The notes: a model not told the origin generated them from the letters alone. A DNA stretch of 53,280 bases from Alistipes sp. (GCA_017629145.1 JAGBXR010000010.1:1-53280), one strand, 5' to 3'. Counted from the stretch's first letter, positions 17,383 through 27,236 are shown. Numbers and translations: made by a program.

Positions 17383-18930
17383 ATGCTTGGATATGAAAAA
17401 TATGTTGTGCTCGCATCGATAATCTTTATGGTGTGGATGCTCTTTCGTGAGCAGATGCGTGCGGGCATACTCCTCTTCTCGATTGTCGTACTCTTTCTGG
17501 CTTTAGGCATCCTCACGCCTAATGAGGTGCTGGCGGGCTTCTCGAATAGGGGTATGATAACCGTAGCTCTGCTCTTCTTGGTTAGCGAGGGTGTCAGGCG
17601 TAGCGATGCGCTTGGAACTATTATGCGCTATATCTTCCCCTCTAAGGAGCATAGCTCGGTGCGCAAGGGACTAACATATATAATGAGCGTTGTAACCTTT
17701 GGCTCGGCATTTCTAAATAATACACCCATTGTCGTAATATTCATCCCACATATCAAGGCGTGGGCGCGACGTGTGGGACTTCCTCTTAAGAAGTTTCTCA
17801 TACCGCTCTCCTATGCCGCTATTCTCGGTGGCATCTGCACGCTTATCGGCACCTCGACAAACTTAGTGGTGCACGCCTTAATGCTTGGTGCGGGTATGGA
17901 GGGCTTCACTATGTTTGAACTCGGCTATGTGGGTGCTCCCATAGCCATTGTCGGTACTATATATATGATATTTATTGGCGCGCGTCTTCTGCCCGACGAT
18001 ACTATAGACGAGGTCGATGGCTTAGCATCAAGGGGTAAATATCATATCGTTGAGGCGGTTATAGGCCCGCGATTTCCGGGTATAAACTCCGCTGTCGGCG
18101 AGTTCGATTTTCGGCGACACTATAATGCCAACATTCTGCAACTTCGGCGTGGCGGAGAACTTGTCGCGGATATTTCGTCGTTACGTTTCCGCGAGGGTGA
18201 TACGTTGCTGCTGGCTGCCGATAGTAGCTTTATTCCCACGTGGGGTGATTCGAGCGTCTTTCTCATCCTCACCAACGACCACGACCACACGCCGCAAAGC
18301 ACACCACTGCGTAAGTGGAGTGCGCTTGTGCTGCTACTTGTGATGATTGTAGGTGCTACGCTGGGCGATATGCCCTTTATGCAGGGACTACTGCCTCAAG
18401 AGTCGTTGGATATGTTCTTCTGGGCAGCTGTGGTTACCGTGATTATGGCCTTTACGGGGATATTTCCAGCTAAGCAATACACCAAGTTTATATCGTGGGA
18501 CATCCTTGTAACCATCGCCTCGGCACTCGCTATTAGTACAGCAATGACACGCTCGGGGCTTGCCGATTGGATGGCGCATAGTCTTGTAGGGTTGGCTAAC
18601 GATTACTCTCCAATAGTGGTTTTGGCACTACTATATATAGTCACTAATATAATTACCGAGCTAATTACGAATAATGCAGCGGCAGCCTTTGCCTTTCCTG
18701 TTGCACTTGCTGTGTCGCAGCAGATGTCCGTCAGTGCAATGCCCTTTATGGTAGCGATAACGATTGCTGCATCGTGTAGCTTCTCATCGCCTATTGGCTA
18801 CCAAACTAATATGATTGTGCAGGGTATTGGTGGCTATAGCTTTCGTGACTTTTTGCGTGTTGGCATTCCGCTAAATGGTATAGCATTTGTAATATCTATG
18901 GTGCTAATCCCGATATATTGGTCTTTCTAA
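17383..18930 (+). CDS. SLC13-family (DASS) sulfate permease with RCK_C domain
   Basis: A 515-residue inner-membrane protein with about 10-12 hydrophobic segments. It is a divalent anion:sodium symporter by its SLC13 motifs: FLNNTPIVVIFIP and GTSTNLVVHALM in the first half, and ITELITNNAAAAFAFP and FSSPIGYQTN in the second. A soluble TrkA-C-like domain (about 220-290, REGDTLLLAAD) is inserted between the halves, as in many bacterial sulfate carriers. The genes for sulfate activation follow immediately, so sulfate is the likely substrate. It is the first gene of a five-gene run with gaps of 3-12 bp. Confidence 0.87.
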   Translation: MLGYEKYVVLASIIFMVWMLFREQMRAGILLFSIVVLFLALGILTPNEVLAGFSNRGMITVALLFLVSEGVRRSDALGTIMRYIFPSKEHSSVRKGLTYIMSVVTFGSAFLNNTPIVVIFIPHIKAWARRVGLPLKKFLIPLSYAAILGGICTLIGTSTNLVVHALMLGAGMEGFTMFELGYVGAPIAIVGTIYMIFIGARLLPDDTIDEVDGLASRGKYHIVEAVIGPRFPGINSAVGEFDFRRHYNANILQLRRGGELVADISSLRFREGDTLLLAADSSFIPTWGDSSVFLILTNDHDHTPQSTPLRKWSALVLLLVMIVGATLGDMPFMQGLLPQESLDMFFWAAVVTVIMAFTGIFPAKQYTKFISWDILVTIASALAISTAMTRSGLADWMAHSLVGLANDYSPIVVLALLYIVTNIITELITNNAAAAFAFPVALAVSQQMSVSAMPFMVAITIAASCSFSSPIGYQTNMIVQGIGGYSFRDFLRVGIPLNGIAFVISMVLIPIYWSF

Positions 18931-18942
18931 AACATATAGCAG

Positions 18943-19536
18943 ATGAATGATATTTATCCGATTGCGGGGCGTGTCACCTCGCGTCAAGCTAAGGAGCAGC
19001 AGCTTAAGCAACGGGGCATTGTAGTATGGTTTACGGGGCTCTCGGGCTCGGGTAAGAGCACGTTGGCTCTTGCTGTAGAGAGAGAACTCTCCGCAGAGGG
19101 TTATCTTTGCCATATCATTGATGGCGATAATGTGCGTTCGGCGCTTAACAGCGATTTGAACTTTAGCGATGCTGCGCGCAAGGAGAATATTCGTCGTGTC
19201 GCGGAGGTGTGTCGTATGTTTTTGGACGCTGGGATTATCGTTCTGGCGACGTTTATCACTCCGCGTGAGGAACTACGCCACTTAGCACGACATATCATCG
19301 GTAGTGATGACTTCGTGGAGATATACCTTAGCACCCCATTAGAGGAGTGTGAGCGTAGAGATGTCAAGGGTCTATACCGCAGGGCACGCTGTGGGAGTGT
19401 TGTTAACTTCACGGGCGTAGATTCGCCTTTTGAGCCACCTCTTACTCCGCAACTTACAATAGATACTGATGGTCGTAGTGTCGCGGAGTGCGTAGATGAG
19501 GTGTCGCAATATCTTCGTCCGAGAATAACCCTATAA
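18943..19536 (+). CDS. cysC: Adenylylsulfate (APS) kinase
   Basis: A 197-residue APS kinase, which phosphorylates APS to PAPS, the universal sulfuryl donor. The P-loop GLSGSGKST is at 32-40. IDGDNVRSALNSDLNFSDA and KGLYRRAR are the APS-binding and lid segments. It is a free-standing enzyme, not fused to CysN. The start lies 12 bp after the permease stop, and the stop is 10 bp before cysD. A dedicated APS kinase, with no PAPS or APS reductase gene in the operon, suggests the product is used for sulfation. Confidence 0.94.
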   Translation: MNDIYPIAGRVTSRQAKEQQLKQRGIVVWFTGLSGSGKSTLALAVERELSAEGYLCHIIDGDNVRSALNSDLNFSDAARKENIRRVAEVCRMFLDAGIIVLATFITPREELRHLARHIIGSDDFVEIYLSTPLEECERRDVKGLYRRARCGSVVNFTGVDSPFEPPLTPQLTIDTDGRSVAECVDEVSQYLRPRITL

Positions 19537-19546
19537 ATAGTTACTT

Positions 19547-20452
19547 ATGTCCTATCGTTTGACGCATCTTAAGGCTCTCGAAGCCGAATCTATACACATA
19601 ATACGCGAGGTTGCTGCCGAGTTCCGCAATCCGGTGATGCTCTACTCCATAGGCAAGGATTCGTCGGTTATGGTGCGACTTGCCGAGAAGGCCTTTGCTC
19701 CGGGGCGCGTACCCTTTCCGCTGATGCATATCGACTCGAAGTGGAAATTCCGTGAGATGATAGAGTTTCGCGACCGCTATGTGCGTGAGCAGGGGTGGCG
19801 GCTCATCGTTGAGTACAACCGTCAGGCATATGAGCAGGGCGTAGGGCCATTTACGCACGGCAGCAAGGTGCATACCGATCTGATGAAGACACAAGCACTA
19901 CTCGATGCTCTGCGGCAATATGGCTTCGATGCGGCATTTGGAGGTGCGCGACGCGATGAGGAGCGCAGTAGAGCAAAGGAGCGCATCTTCTCGTTCCGCG
20001 ATGCCTTTCAGCGGTGGGAGCCTAAAAATCAGCGACCCGAGTTGTGGGATATCTACAATACTCGCATAGGCGAGGGGGAGAGCATACGAGTCTTTCCGCT
20101 CTCGAATTGGACCGAACTCGACATTTGGCAGTACATACGTCTGGAGCAGATACCCGTTGTGCCGCTATACTTTGCCAAGCGCCGCAAGGTAGTCGAGCTG
20201 AATGGCAACCTTATACTCGTTGATGACGAACGTATGCCCGACGAGATGCGTCGACGTGCGCAGTGGCGTGTTGTGCGCTTCCGTACACTCGGCTGCTATC
20301 CGCTTACGGGAGCTGTCGAATCCTCGGCCGATACTGTCGAGAAGATTATCGAGGAGATGATGGCCACGACCAGGTCGGAGCGTACAACGCGAGTGATAGA
20401 TTTCGACCAGGAGGCGAGTATGGAGCAGAAGAAACGCGATGGATACTTTTAA
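19547..20452 (+). CDS. cysD: Sulfate adenylyltransferase subunit 2
   Basis: A 301-residue ATP-pyrophosphatase-type subunit that adenylates sulfate to APS together with CysN. The PP-loop is [10 protein letters not shown] near residues 31-42. The [20 protein letters not shown] block and the C-terminal [12 protein letters not shown] and EKKRDGYF-like segments (here [10 protein letters not shown]) are diagnostic. The length matches the family. It ends 10 bp before the preferred cysN start and would overlap the upstream alternative start at 20439, so the two are translationally linked. Confidence 0.95.
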   Translation: MSYRLTHLKALEAESIHIIREVAAEFRNPVMLYSIGKDSSVMVRLAEKAFAPGRVPFPLMHIDSKWKFREMIEFRDRYVREQGWRLIVEYNRQAYEQGVGPFTHGSKVHTDLMKTQALLDALRQYGFDAAFGGARRDEERSRAKERIFSFRDAFQRWEPKNQRPELWDIYNTRIGEGESIRVFPLSNWTELDIWQYIRLEQIPVVPLYFAKRRKVVELNGNLILVDDERMPDEMRRRAQWRVVRFRTLGCYPLTGAVESSADTVEKIIEEMMATTRSERTTRVIDFDQEASMEQKKRDGYF

Positions 20453-20462
20453 ACAAATAGCA

Positions 20463-21890
20463 ATGGAGGTGGCAACAATAGATGAATTTTTGGAGCGTGA
20501 CGAGCGCAAGGAGCTGTTGCGCCTGCTCACTGCAGGCTCGGTAGACGATGGCAAGTCGACACTTATAGGTCGTCTGCTCTACGACAGCAAACGCCTATAC
20601 GAGGATCAGCTTCAGGCTTTGGAGCGCGATAGTCGAAGGGTGGGAAGCGCCGGAGAGCATATCGACTATGCGCTGCTGTGCGATGGACTGCGTGCAGAGC
20701 GTGAGCAGGGTATAACTATCGACGTGGCATACCGCTACTTCTCGACCAACAAGCGTAAGTTCATTATTGCCGACACGCCTGGTCACGAACAGTATACCCG
20801 AAATATGATTACGGGAGGCTCGACTGCCAACCTTGCGATAATTCTTGTTGATGCGTGTCGGGGTGTCGTGACGCAGACGTTGCGCCATAGCTATATTGTA
20901 TCGCTGCTCGGTATACGTCACGTGGTGCTGGCTGTCAATAAGATGGATCTTGTGGACTATAGTCGTGAGCGCTTCGAGAGTATCGTTACGCAATATCGCA
21001 CGTGGATGGATACGCAGGAGTCGCACATCGATGATCTGTGCTGCATACCCCTCTCGGCACTCGAGGGGGAGAATGTTGTCGAGCGAAGTGCTTCGATGGC
21101 GTGGTACGATGGGCCGTCGCTAATGGAGCATCTCGAGAGTGTGTTGATAGTCAACGACACGAATCTCGGAGCGTTTCGTCTGCCAGTGCAGTATGTTCTA
21201 CGCCCCGACCATACCTTTCGAGGCTTTGCTGCGAAGATAGCCTCGGGCATCGTCCGACAGGGCGACGAGGTTGTAGCACTACCTTCGGGCCGCAAGTCGC
21301 GCATTCGCGATATTGTTACCTACGATGGATCGCTCGCCGAGGCCTTTGCGCCGCAGTCGGTAGTCGTAACACTAGAGGATGAGATAGACCTTTCGCGTGG
21401 CGAGATGCTTGTTCACGTCGGGGATATGCCCTCGGTAGGACACCGCATTCGTGCGATGGTCGTATGGATGGATGAGCAGCCACTCGACAGAGCAAAACTC
21501 TTCTATCTGAAACATACCACGCGCGAGACGCGAGCGCGTATAATATCGATTCACTATCGTGTTGATATCAATCGTGCGGAGAGGGTCGCGACATCGTCTG
21601 TACGTCTGAACGAGATAGTTGAGCTATCGATCGAGACCACTGCACCGCTTATGTTCGACAGTTACGACCACAACCGTTCGACGGGAGCCTTTATACTTAT
21701 CGATCCGATGAGCAACTACACATCGGCTGTCGGTATGATTGTGGGCGAGGATGCGCCCTCGTGCGAGTTGTCGCAACGTGCTGTTTCGCTCGCGGAGATG
21801 GGCTTTGTGGGAGAGGCACGGAGTGTCGTGGAGCGCTTTTGCAAGGAGCTGCGTCTACGCTATGGTATAGATATTGAGCTGCGAGGATAG
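20463..21890 (+). CDS. cysN: Sulfate adenylyltransferase subunit 1 (GTPase)
   Basis: A 475-residue EF-Tu-like GTPase that drives APS formation by CysD. The G1 motif [11 protein letters not shown]3 [12 protein letters not shown] and G4 NKMDLVDYS are intact, followed by the beta-barrel domains. There is no fused APS kinase domain, in keeping with the separate cysC. I choose the ATG at 20463 (MEVATIDEF) because close relatives begin here; the in-frame ATG at 20439 would overlap cysD by 14 bp. The sulfotransferase gene starts 3 bp after its stop. Confidence 0.94.
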   Translation: MEVATIDEFLERDERKELLRLLTAGSVDDGKSTLIGRLLYDSKRLYEDQLQALERDSRRVGSAGEHIDYALLCDGLRAEREQGITIDVAYRYFSTNKRKFIIADTPGHEQYTRNMITGGSTANLAIILVDACRGVVTQTLRHSYIVSLLGIRHVVLAVNKMDLVDYSRERFESIVTQYRTWMDTQESHIDDLCCIPLSALEGENVVERSASMAWYDGPSLMEHLESVLIVNDTNLGAFRLPVQYVLRPDHTFRGFAAKIASGIVRQGDEVVALPSGRKSRIRDIVTYDGSLAEAFAPQSVVVTLEDEIDLSRGEMLVHVGDMPSVGHRIRAMVVWMDEQPLDRAKLFYLKHTTRETRARIISIHYRVDINRAERVATSSVRLNEIVELSIETTAPLMFDSYDHNRSTGAFILIDPMSNYTSAVGMIVGEDAPSCELSQRAVSLAEMGFVGEARSVVERFCKELRLRYGIDIELRG

Positions 21891-21893
21891 GTT

Positions 21894-22997
21894 ATGGGCA
21901 TACTCAATTTCGAACGACTTCCAGCCAGTCCCCTCGTAGGTGCCGATAGTGCGACATTCGACAGGGTGGTCGAGGGCCTTGCAAAGGATGACGCTTATCG
22001 TCGCAAGCGAATAGCTACGCGCTGCGTGCAACGCCTCCTGTCGCCACTCTACGAGCTGAATAAGCGTCACTATCGCAGGCTCTCACTGTGTGGCGAGCAG
22101 CACGCTCCGATATTTATCATCGGTCATTGGCGTAGTGGTACAACATACGTGCACAATCTCCTCACACAGGATGAGCGCTTCGGCTACTGCACGACATTTC
22201 AGACCATATTTCCGCATCTTATGTTACGCGGATATAGGCCAATGCGCTACATTGCAGGTCTGTTCATTCCCTCGTCGCGTGCAGCGGATGGTATGCCTCT
22301 CGGTATCGATACTCCGCAAGAGGAGGAGGTGGCGCTGTCGAATATGACTCCGCTGTCGTTCTATCACGCTCTCTCCTCGCCACAACGCATCGCCTACTGG
22401 CGTGAGCGAGCACTGCTGATGAATGGTGTAGGTGGGGGCGAACGAGCCTTGTGGCGCAGGGCAATGCGCGAACTTGTGGCAACGGCACTTCACGTTCAAC
22501 AAAAGGATATGTTTCTGTCGAAGAACCCTCCGCATACGGCGCGCATAGCCGAGATATTAAGGATATGGCCCGATGCGAGGTTTCTCTACTTGGTGCGTAA
22601 CCCCTATGCAGTGTTTGAGTCGACCTGTAACTTCTTCAGTCGTACGATACGTTCGACAACGCTCGAGAGCTTCGATATGAATGGCTTTGAGCGAGAGGTG
22701 CTCATAACCTATAAGGCACTTATCGAGCGCTACGAACGCGATAAAGTGCTGATACGCAGCGGCAACCTCTTCGAGGCGCGTTTCGAGGATTTCGTGGCTG
22801 ACCCTGTGGCGATGACCGAGCAGCTCTATCGAGCATTCTCGCTCGGAGGTTTCGAGCGTGTAGGTGGTCGTGTGGCGAAATATGTAGCGAGCATCGGGGC
22901 ATTCAGACAAAACAGCTATACTTATAGTTCGACTCGAGAAGAACTCGTCAAGAGGTGGTGTGGCGATACACTGAGGCGCTGGAACTATAGCCAGTAG
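21894..22997 (+). CDS. PAPS-dependent sulfotransferase
   Basis: A 367-residue sulfotransferase of the Sulfotransferase_3-like group. The 5'-phosphosulfate loop is GHWRSGTTYVHNLL (77-90), and the 3'-phosphate contact is probably in LYLVRNPYAVFESTCNFFS. It lies 3 bp after cysN, so it is the probable consumer of the PAPS made by the operon. In Bacteroides thetaiotaomicron a sulfotransferase (BT0416) in a comparable sulfate-activation cluster makes cholesterol sulfate. This protein may therefore act on sterols or other lipids, but the acceptor cannot be read from the sequence. The cluster has no cysQ (PAP phosphatase) in this window. Confidence 0.87.
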   Translation: MGILNFERLPASPLVGADSATFDRVVEGLAKDDAYRRKRIATRCVQRLLSPLYELNKRHYRRLSLCGEQHAPIFIIGHWRSGTTYVHNLLTQDERFGYCTTFQTIFPHLMLRGYRPMRYIAGLFIPSSRAADGMPLGIDTPQEEEVALSNMTPLSFYHALSSPQRIAYWRERALLMNGVGGGERALWRRAMRELVATALHVQQKDMFLSKNPPHTARIAEILRIWPDARFLYLVRNPYAVFESTCNFFSRTIRSTTLESFDMNGFEREVLITYKALIERYERDKVLIRSGNLFEARFEDFVADPVAMTEQLYRAFSLGGFERVGGRVAKYVASIGAFRQNSYTYSSTREELVKRWCGDTLRRWNYSQ

Positions 22998-23061
22998 GTA
23001 GAAAAATGCCATTCGGCAAATTAATGTTGCTATAGAGTGTCGCAGCATAGATAATATTTTG

Positions 23062-23069
23062 TATCTTTG
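23062..23069 (+). promoter_or_regulatory. -7 box of rnpB
   Basis: TATCTTTG lies 5 bp upstream of the first base predicted to pair in stem P1 of RNase P RNA. Confidence 0.6.
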
Positions 23070-23073
23070 CAGC

Positions 23074-23417
23074 GCATACACGCTCCATCGCTGCCACCGC
23101 AAGGTGGGGGAGGAAAGTCCGAGCAACATAGAGCACCGCGCAAGTTAACGGCTTGATGTTCGTGAGAGCATAGTAGCGTAGAAGAGAATGACCGCCCGTA
23201 AGGGTAAGGGTGAGAAGGCGGGGTAAGAGCCCACCGCGAGGGTAGCAATGCTCCTCGGCAGTACGTCTCGTGGGTTGCAAGACCGTGTATACCGACAATT
23301 AAGGGTTGCTCGTCCAATGTCGGGGGGTAGGTTGCTAGAGGCGGCAAGTGATTGTCGTCGTAGATAAATGATGGAGGCCCTCGCAAGAGGGTACAGAACT
23401 CGGCTTATAGGGTATGC
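23074..23417 (+). ncRNA. rnpB: RNase P RNA
   Basis: The RNA subunit of ribonuclease P, which matures tRNA 5' ends. The universal P4 strands are present: GGAGGAAAGTCCGAGC (about 23108-23123) and ACAGAACTCGGCTTATA (about 23394-23410). GCATAC at the start and GTATGC at the end form P1. The length of about 344 nt and the bacterial A-type layout fit. It has its own promoter and terminator. Confidence 0.93.
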
Positions 23418-23424
23418 AAACTAA

Positions 23425-23460
23425 AATGGGTTATCCGTTCGGACAACCCATTATTTTTTT
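23425..23460 (+). terminator. Terminator of rnpB
   Basis: AATGGGTTATCC and GGACAACCCATT form a stem with one mismatch and a GTTC loop, followed by TATTTTTTT. Confidence 0.85.
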
Positions 23461-23525
23461 GGGGGATGCTTGCGTCTGTGCTTCGTGGTTAGCACTTCGT
23501 TGGCAGCCGTCATACTATAAATAAA

Positions 23526-23552
23526 AAAGAGTTCCCCAAAAGGAAACTCTTT
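23526..23552 (-). terminator. Terminator of the tRNA-Leu gene
   Basis: AAAGAGTTCC and GGAAACTCTTT pair. On the reverse strand a T-run follows, just downstream of the tRNA 3' end. Confidence 0.75.
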
Positions 23553-23559
23553 CGCTGTG

Positions 23560-23640
23560 TGCCCAGAATAGGACTCGAACCTACACGCCGTTAAGCACTC
23601 GCACCTGAAACGAGCGCGTCTACCATTTCGCCATCTGGGC
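23560..23640 (-). tRNA. tRNA-Leu, anticodon CAG
   Basis: On the reverse strand the gene starts GCCCAGATGGCGAAATGGTA and ends in TTCTGGGCA, giving the acceptor pair GCCCAGA/TCTGGGC. The anticodon stem is CTCGT/GCGAG with loop TTCAGGT (anticodon CAG, codon CUG). The T arm contains GGTTCGAGTCC. A long variable arm identifies a class II tRNA. CCA is not encoded. Confidence 0.93.
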
Positions 23641-23654
23641 ATCGAAACGATGCA

Positions 23655-23662
23655 CAAAAGTA
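23655..23662 (-). promoter_or_regulatory. -7 box of the tRNA-Leu gene
   Basis: On the reverse strand this reads TACTTTTG, 15 bp upstream of the tRNA 5' end. Confidence 0.5.
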
Positions 23663-23683
23663 GTATATTTTTTTTAATTTTCG

Positions 23684-23691
23684 TATATTTG
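23684..23691 (+). promoter_or_regulatory. -7 box of lspA
   Basis: TATATTTG lies about 80 bp upstream of the lspA start and is divergent from the tRNA promoter. Confidence 0.45.
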
Positions 23692-23766
23692 TGCAAAATT
23701 AATTTGTTTAAAACGATATGACGGTGAGCAAATGCTGTGCCGTAAACATATATAATGTTGATAGTT

Positions 23767-24351
23767 ATGAAGTTGAAAAATATTTCTGCAGGATATAAGG
23801 TCGCAATTAGTGTAGTTTTACTCGTTCTTCTCGACCAGTTAGTTAAGCTCCTTGTACACACCAATATGGAGGTTGGCGAGCGTATCTCGGTATTTTCGTG
23901 GTTTAATCTATGCTATGTCGAAAACCCAGGTTTTGCATTCGGTATGCAGCTTGGCTCGGGCGATTGGGCAAAGATTATCCTCAGCCTCTTCCGCTTGTGT
24001 ATGATTGGTGCGATAGGCTACGGTATTGCTCATCTTCTGCGCAAGGGCAGCGAGGTGCCCAAAGGTGTTATCGTTGGTGCTGTACTCATCCTGGCTGGTG
24101 CTATCGGCAATATGGTCGACAGTATGTTCTACGGTCTGTTTATCGAGGCGCAGGGCACAGGTTTCCTTACGGGTAAGGTCATTGATATGATACATCTTCC
24201 GCTCTTTAAGTGGGAGAACTGCCCATCGTGGCTAGACTTCCTGGTGGGTGGCGACGGATACTTCTTTGGTGCGGTGTTCAATGTTGCCGATTCCTATATT
24301 TCGGTGGCTGTAGTCTATCTGCTCATATTCCACTATAAGTTTTTCAAGTAG
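23767..24351 (+). CDS. lspA: Lipoprotein signal peptidase (signal peptidase II)
   Basis: A 194-residue inner-membrane aspartyl protease that removes signal peptides from prolipoproteins, which are abundant in this window. Four hydrophobic segments are visible. The catalytic aspartates lie in GNMVDSMFYG and FNVADSYISVAV. VLLDQLVK and NPGFAFGM are conserved family motifs. The extracytoplasmic loop between the catalytic motifs is somewhat longer than in E. coli, as is common in Bacteroidetes. An in-frame ATG at 23755 would add four residues; I prefer 23767 (MKLKNISAGYK). Confidence 0.93.
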   Translation: MKLKNISAGYKVAISVVLLVLLDQLVKLLVHTNMEVGERISVFSWFNLCYVENPGFAFGMQLGSGDWAKIILSLFRLCMIGAIGYGIAHLLRKGSEVPKGVIVGAVLILAGAIGNMVDSMFYGLFIEAQGTGFLTGKVIDMIHLPLFKWENCPSWLDFLVGGDGYFFGAVFNVADSYISVAVVYLLIFHYKFFK

Positions 24352-24398
24352 CGCAGAGAGTGCTCTGCTGCGCACAATATAATATATATAGGTGCAGC

Positions 24399-25307
24399 GT
24401 GATTATCGACGATTTCATACTATGGCTTGAGGCGGAGCGACGCTACTCGCCTCTCACGGTGCGTAACTATCGTCACGACCTCTCCGATTTTCTGGCACAC
24501 TGCAATATTGCGCCCGAAGAGTTCAATCCCACAGCAATCAAACGTAAGCATATAGACGAGTGGATAATGTCGCTCGCTAGTCGCAAGCTCAAGAGCGCAA
24601 CTATTAACCGATATATTGCCACATTACGCACATTCTGGCGTTGGATGCGTTCGCGTGGCCTGATCACAGAAAACATTATGCTTAAGGTGCGCGCGCAGAA
24701 GGCGTCGCGCCGACTTCCTGTATATCTCCCCGATAGCCGTATCGGTGATGTCGTGGAGCGTGTTGCTGCCGATATTGCCTCGGATGATTTCGAGCGTCTG
24801 CGCAATGGACTTGTCATTCTGCTATTCTATACTACGGGACTACGCCTCTCGGAGCTTGTCGAGGCCGACAGAGAGGATGTGGCGGCCGATTTTAGCACGA
24901 TACGTGTGATGGGTAAGGGTGGTAAGGAGCGTATTCAGCCAGTCACTTCGTTGGTAGGTGCGGTGCTAAAAAAGTATTTTATTCAAATATTTTCGCAAAA
25001 TATTTGCACAGATGAAAAAAAAGCATTAATTTTATCTCTGAAAGGCGAGCGTATCAATAGACGAATGGTACAGCGTATAGTCGACAGGGTTCTCAAAGAG
25101 TCTGGAATACAGGGTCGTACATCGCCCCACGTATTACGCCATACCTTTGCGACACATCTGCTCAACTATGGTAGCGACCTTCGAGAGATACAGGAGCTTA
25201 TGGGTCACAGCTCGTTGCGTGCTACGCAGGTCTACACCCATCTCGATATAGTCAAACTCAAAGAGGCATACGCTACGGCGCATCCGCGTGAGCGAGACAA
25301 GAGATGA
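24399..25307 (+). CDS. xerC: Tyrosine recombinase XerC/XerD
   Basis: A 302-residue Xer-type recombinase that resolves chromosome dimers at dif. The N-terminal SAM-like DNA-binding domain occupies about 1-90. The catalytic domain contains TGLRLSELVEA (first Arg), MGKGGKER (Lys), HVLRHTFATHLL (His-x-x-Arg), GHSSLRATQVYTHL (His and nucleophile Tyr). I take the GTG at 24399 as the start, because the frame upstream (from 24360) gives an unlikely Cys-rich peptide. The genomic setting just before hpf is the usual one for the housekeeping enzyme in Bacteroidetes, so it is not evidence of a mobile element. Confidence 0.9.
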   Translation: MIIDDFILWLEAERRYSPLTVRNYRHDLSDFLAHCNIAPEEFNPTAIKRKHIDEWIMSLASRKLKSATINRYIATLRTFWRWMRSRGLITENIMLKVRAQKASRRLPVYLPDSRIGDVVERVAADIASDDFERLRNGLVILLFYTTGLRLSELVEADREDVAADFSTIRVMGKGGKERIQPVTSLVGAVLKKYFIQIFSQNICTDEKKALILSLKGERINRRMVQRIVDRVLKESGIQGRTSPHVLRHTFATHLLNYGSDLREIQELMGHSSLRATQVYTHLDIVKLKEAYATAHPRERDKR

Positions 25308-25397
25308 GAGAAAATTGGGTTGTGGTCCGAGATATGCAGGACAGCTTGATGCCGCGAGAGCATCGGGCACTATTTATAAACTTAATACTTTAGACCT

Positions 25398-25697
25398 ATG
25401 AACGTACAGATTCAGTCAGTAAAATTCGATGCGAGCAAGCAGCTCCTTGAGTTCATTCAGAAGAAGATGGATAGATTGGATCGCTTTGTCGATGAGAGAG
25501 CGGGTGATGTAGAGGTGGTTTTGCGTCTCGATCCCGATTCAGAGAAGGGCAACAAAGTAGTAGTGATATCGCTTCACGTTCCAGGCAGCGATATTCGTGT
25601 TGAGGAGCGTGCATTCACCTTTGAGGAGGCAATAGATAACTCTATGGATATTATTAAGCGACAGCTCGAAAAGGCTAAGGCAAAGTTCGAGAAGTAG
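25398..25697 (+). CDS. hpf: Ribosome hibernation-promoting factor (short HPF/YfiA)
   Basis: A 99-residue protein of the HPF/YfiA family, which binds the 30S decoding site and inactivates ribosomes in stationary phase. MNVQIQSVKFDASKQLLEFI and the C-terminal FEEAIDNSMDIIKRQLEKAK match the beta-alpha-beta-beta-beta-alpha fold. There is no long-form dimerisation domain. It lies 90 bp after the Xer gene and ends in a terminator. Confidence 0.92.
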   Translation: MNVQIQSVKFDASKQLLEFIQKKMDRLDRFVDERAGDVEVVLRLDPDSEKGNKVVVISLHVPGSDIRVEERAFTFEEAIDNSMDIIKRQLEKAKAKFEK

Positions 25698-25717
25698 TAG
25701 ATAATGATTTATAAACA

Positions 25718-25746
25718 GAGGGCTGGGTAATACCCAGCTCTTTTTA
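25718..25746 (+). terminator. Terminator of hpf
   Basis: GAGGGCTGGGTA and TACCCAGCTC form a tight stem followed by TTTTTATT. Confidence 0.8.
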
Positions 25747-25803
25747 TTGGTAGCGATATAGGCTTACGCAAGCGTGGGTACGCACCTGCGGATGGGGGCT
25801 AAG

Positions 25804-25830
25804 GGAGATTAAGGAATTTAAGGAATTTAG
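25804..25830 (+). repeat. Left 9-nt repeat array (GGAATTTAA-type)
   Basis: Three consecutive 9-nt units: GGAGATTAA, GGAATTTAA, GGAATTTAG. They are the reverse complement of the unit in the right array. Confidence 0.75.
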
Positions 25831-25884
25831 GGAGGGCTTGCGCGCCTTTGGAAAGCACTCTGCTCCTTAACGCCCCTATATTCA

Positions 25885-25938
25885 TTAATTTCCTTAAACT
25901 CATTAAATTCCTTAATCTCCCTAATTTCCCTAATTCAC
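25885..25938 (-). repeat. Right 9-nt repeat array (TTAATTTCC-type)
   Basis: Six consecutive 9-nt units: TTAATTTCC, TTAAACTCA, TTAAATTCC, TTAATCTCC, CTAATTTCC, CTAATTCAC. The third and fourth units can pair with the left array to form a long hairpin with a loop of about 75 nt. Confidence 0.75.
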
Positions 25939-25960
25939 CACCTACCCACCTGCACACCCT

Positions 25961-26085
25961 AATTTGTTGTCAGAAGGCAGCAGATGCTGCAGCGATAAAG
26001 AGAAAGAGCGGATGGGACATACTTAGCGTATTTCCCATTCGCTCTTTGGATTGAGATGCAGCAGATGCTGCCTTATTACAACAAA

Positions 26086-26087
<2 letters not shown>
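25961..26087 (-). terminator. Nested inverted repeat, probable gapA terminator
   Basis: Three successive pairs of arms: AATTTGTTGT/ACAACAAATT (25961-25970 and 26078-26087), GGCAGCAGATGCTGC/GCAGCAGATGCTGCC, and AAAGAGCGGATGGGA/TCCCATTCGCTCTTT (26003-26017 and 26032-26046). The inner stem is the likely terminator for reverse-strand gapA. The outermost arm overlaps the gapA stop codon. Confidence 0.6.
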
Positions 26088-27111
<1,024 letters not shown>

Positions 27112-27165
27112 TTATTTTATAATGAATTAAAAATTTAATAGTCCTTCTTCGGGCGATACATTACG

Positions 27166-27173
27166 CAAATGTA
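27166..27173 (-). promoter_or_regulatory. -7 box of gapA
   Basis: On the reverse strand this reads TACATTTG, about 64 bp before the gapA start. Confidence 0.5.
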
Positions 27174-27236
27174 CTATTTTTTACTCGATAAAGCAAATGA
27201 ATTGCCAAAAAACTAAATAAAATAGCGCAAGAGGTG

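Larger units (their letters stand above)
25747..26085. other. Repeat-rich gap between hpf and gapA
   Basis: No gene is supported here. The left half holds two oppositely oriented arrays of a 9-nt unit, and the right half a nested 128-bp inverted repeat that reaches the gapA stop codon. The 68-codon open frame at 25848-26054 is produced by the repeats. Confidence 0.7.

Noticed and set aside
24399-25307. Xer recombinase as the integrase of the accessory module
   Set aside because: It sits more than 20 kb away beside hpf in the usual housekeeping setting; an element integrase would be expected inside or next to the repeats.
25848-26054. 68-codon forward open frame between hpf and gapA
   Set aside because: Its first half is the 9-nt repeat array read as codons; no start signal and no family.
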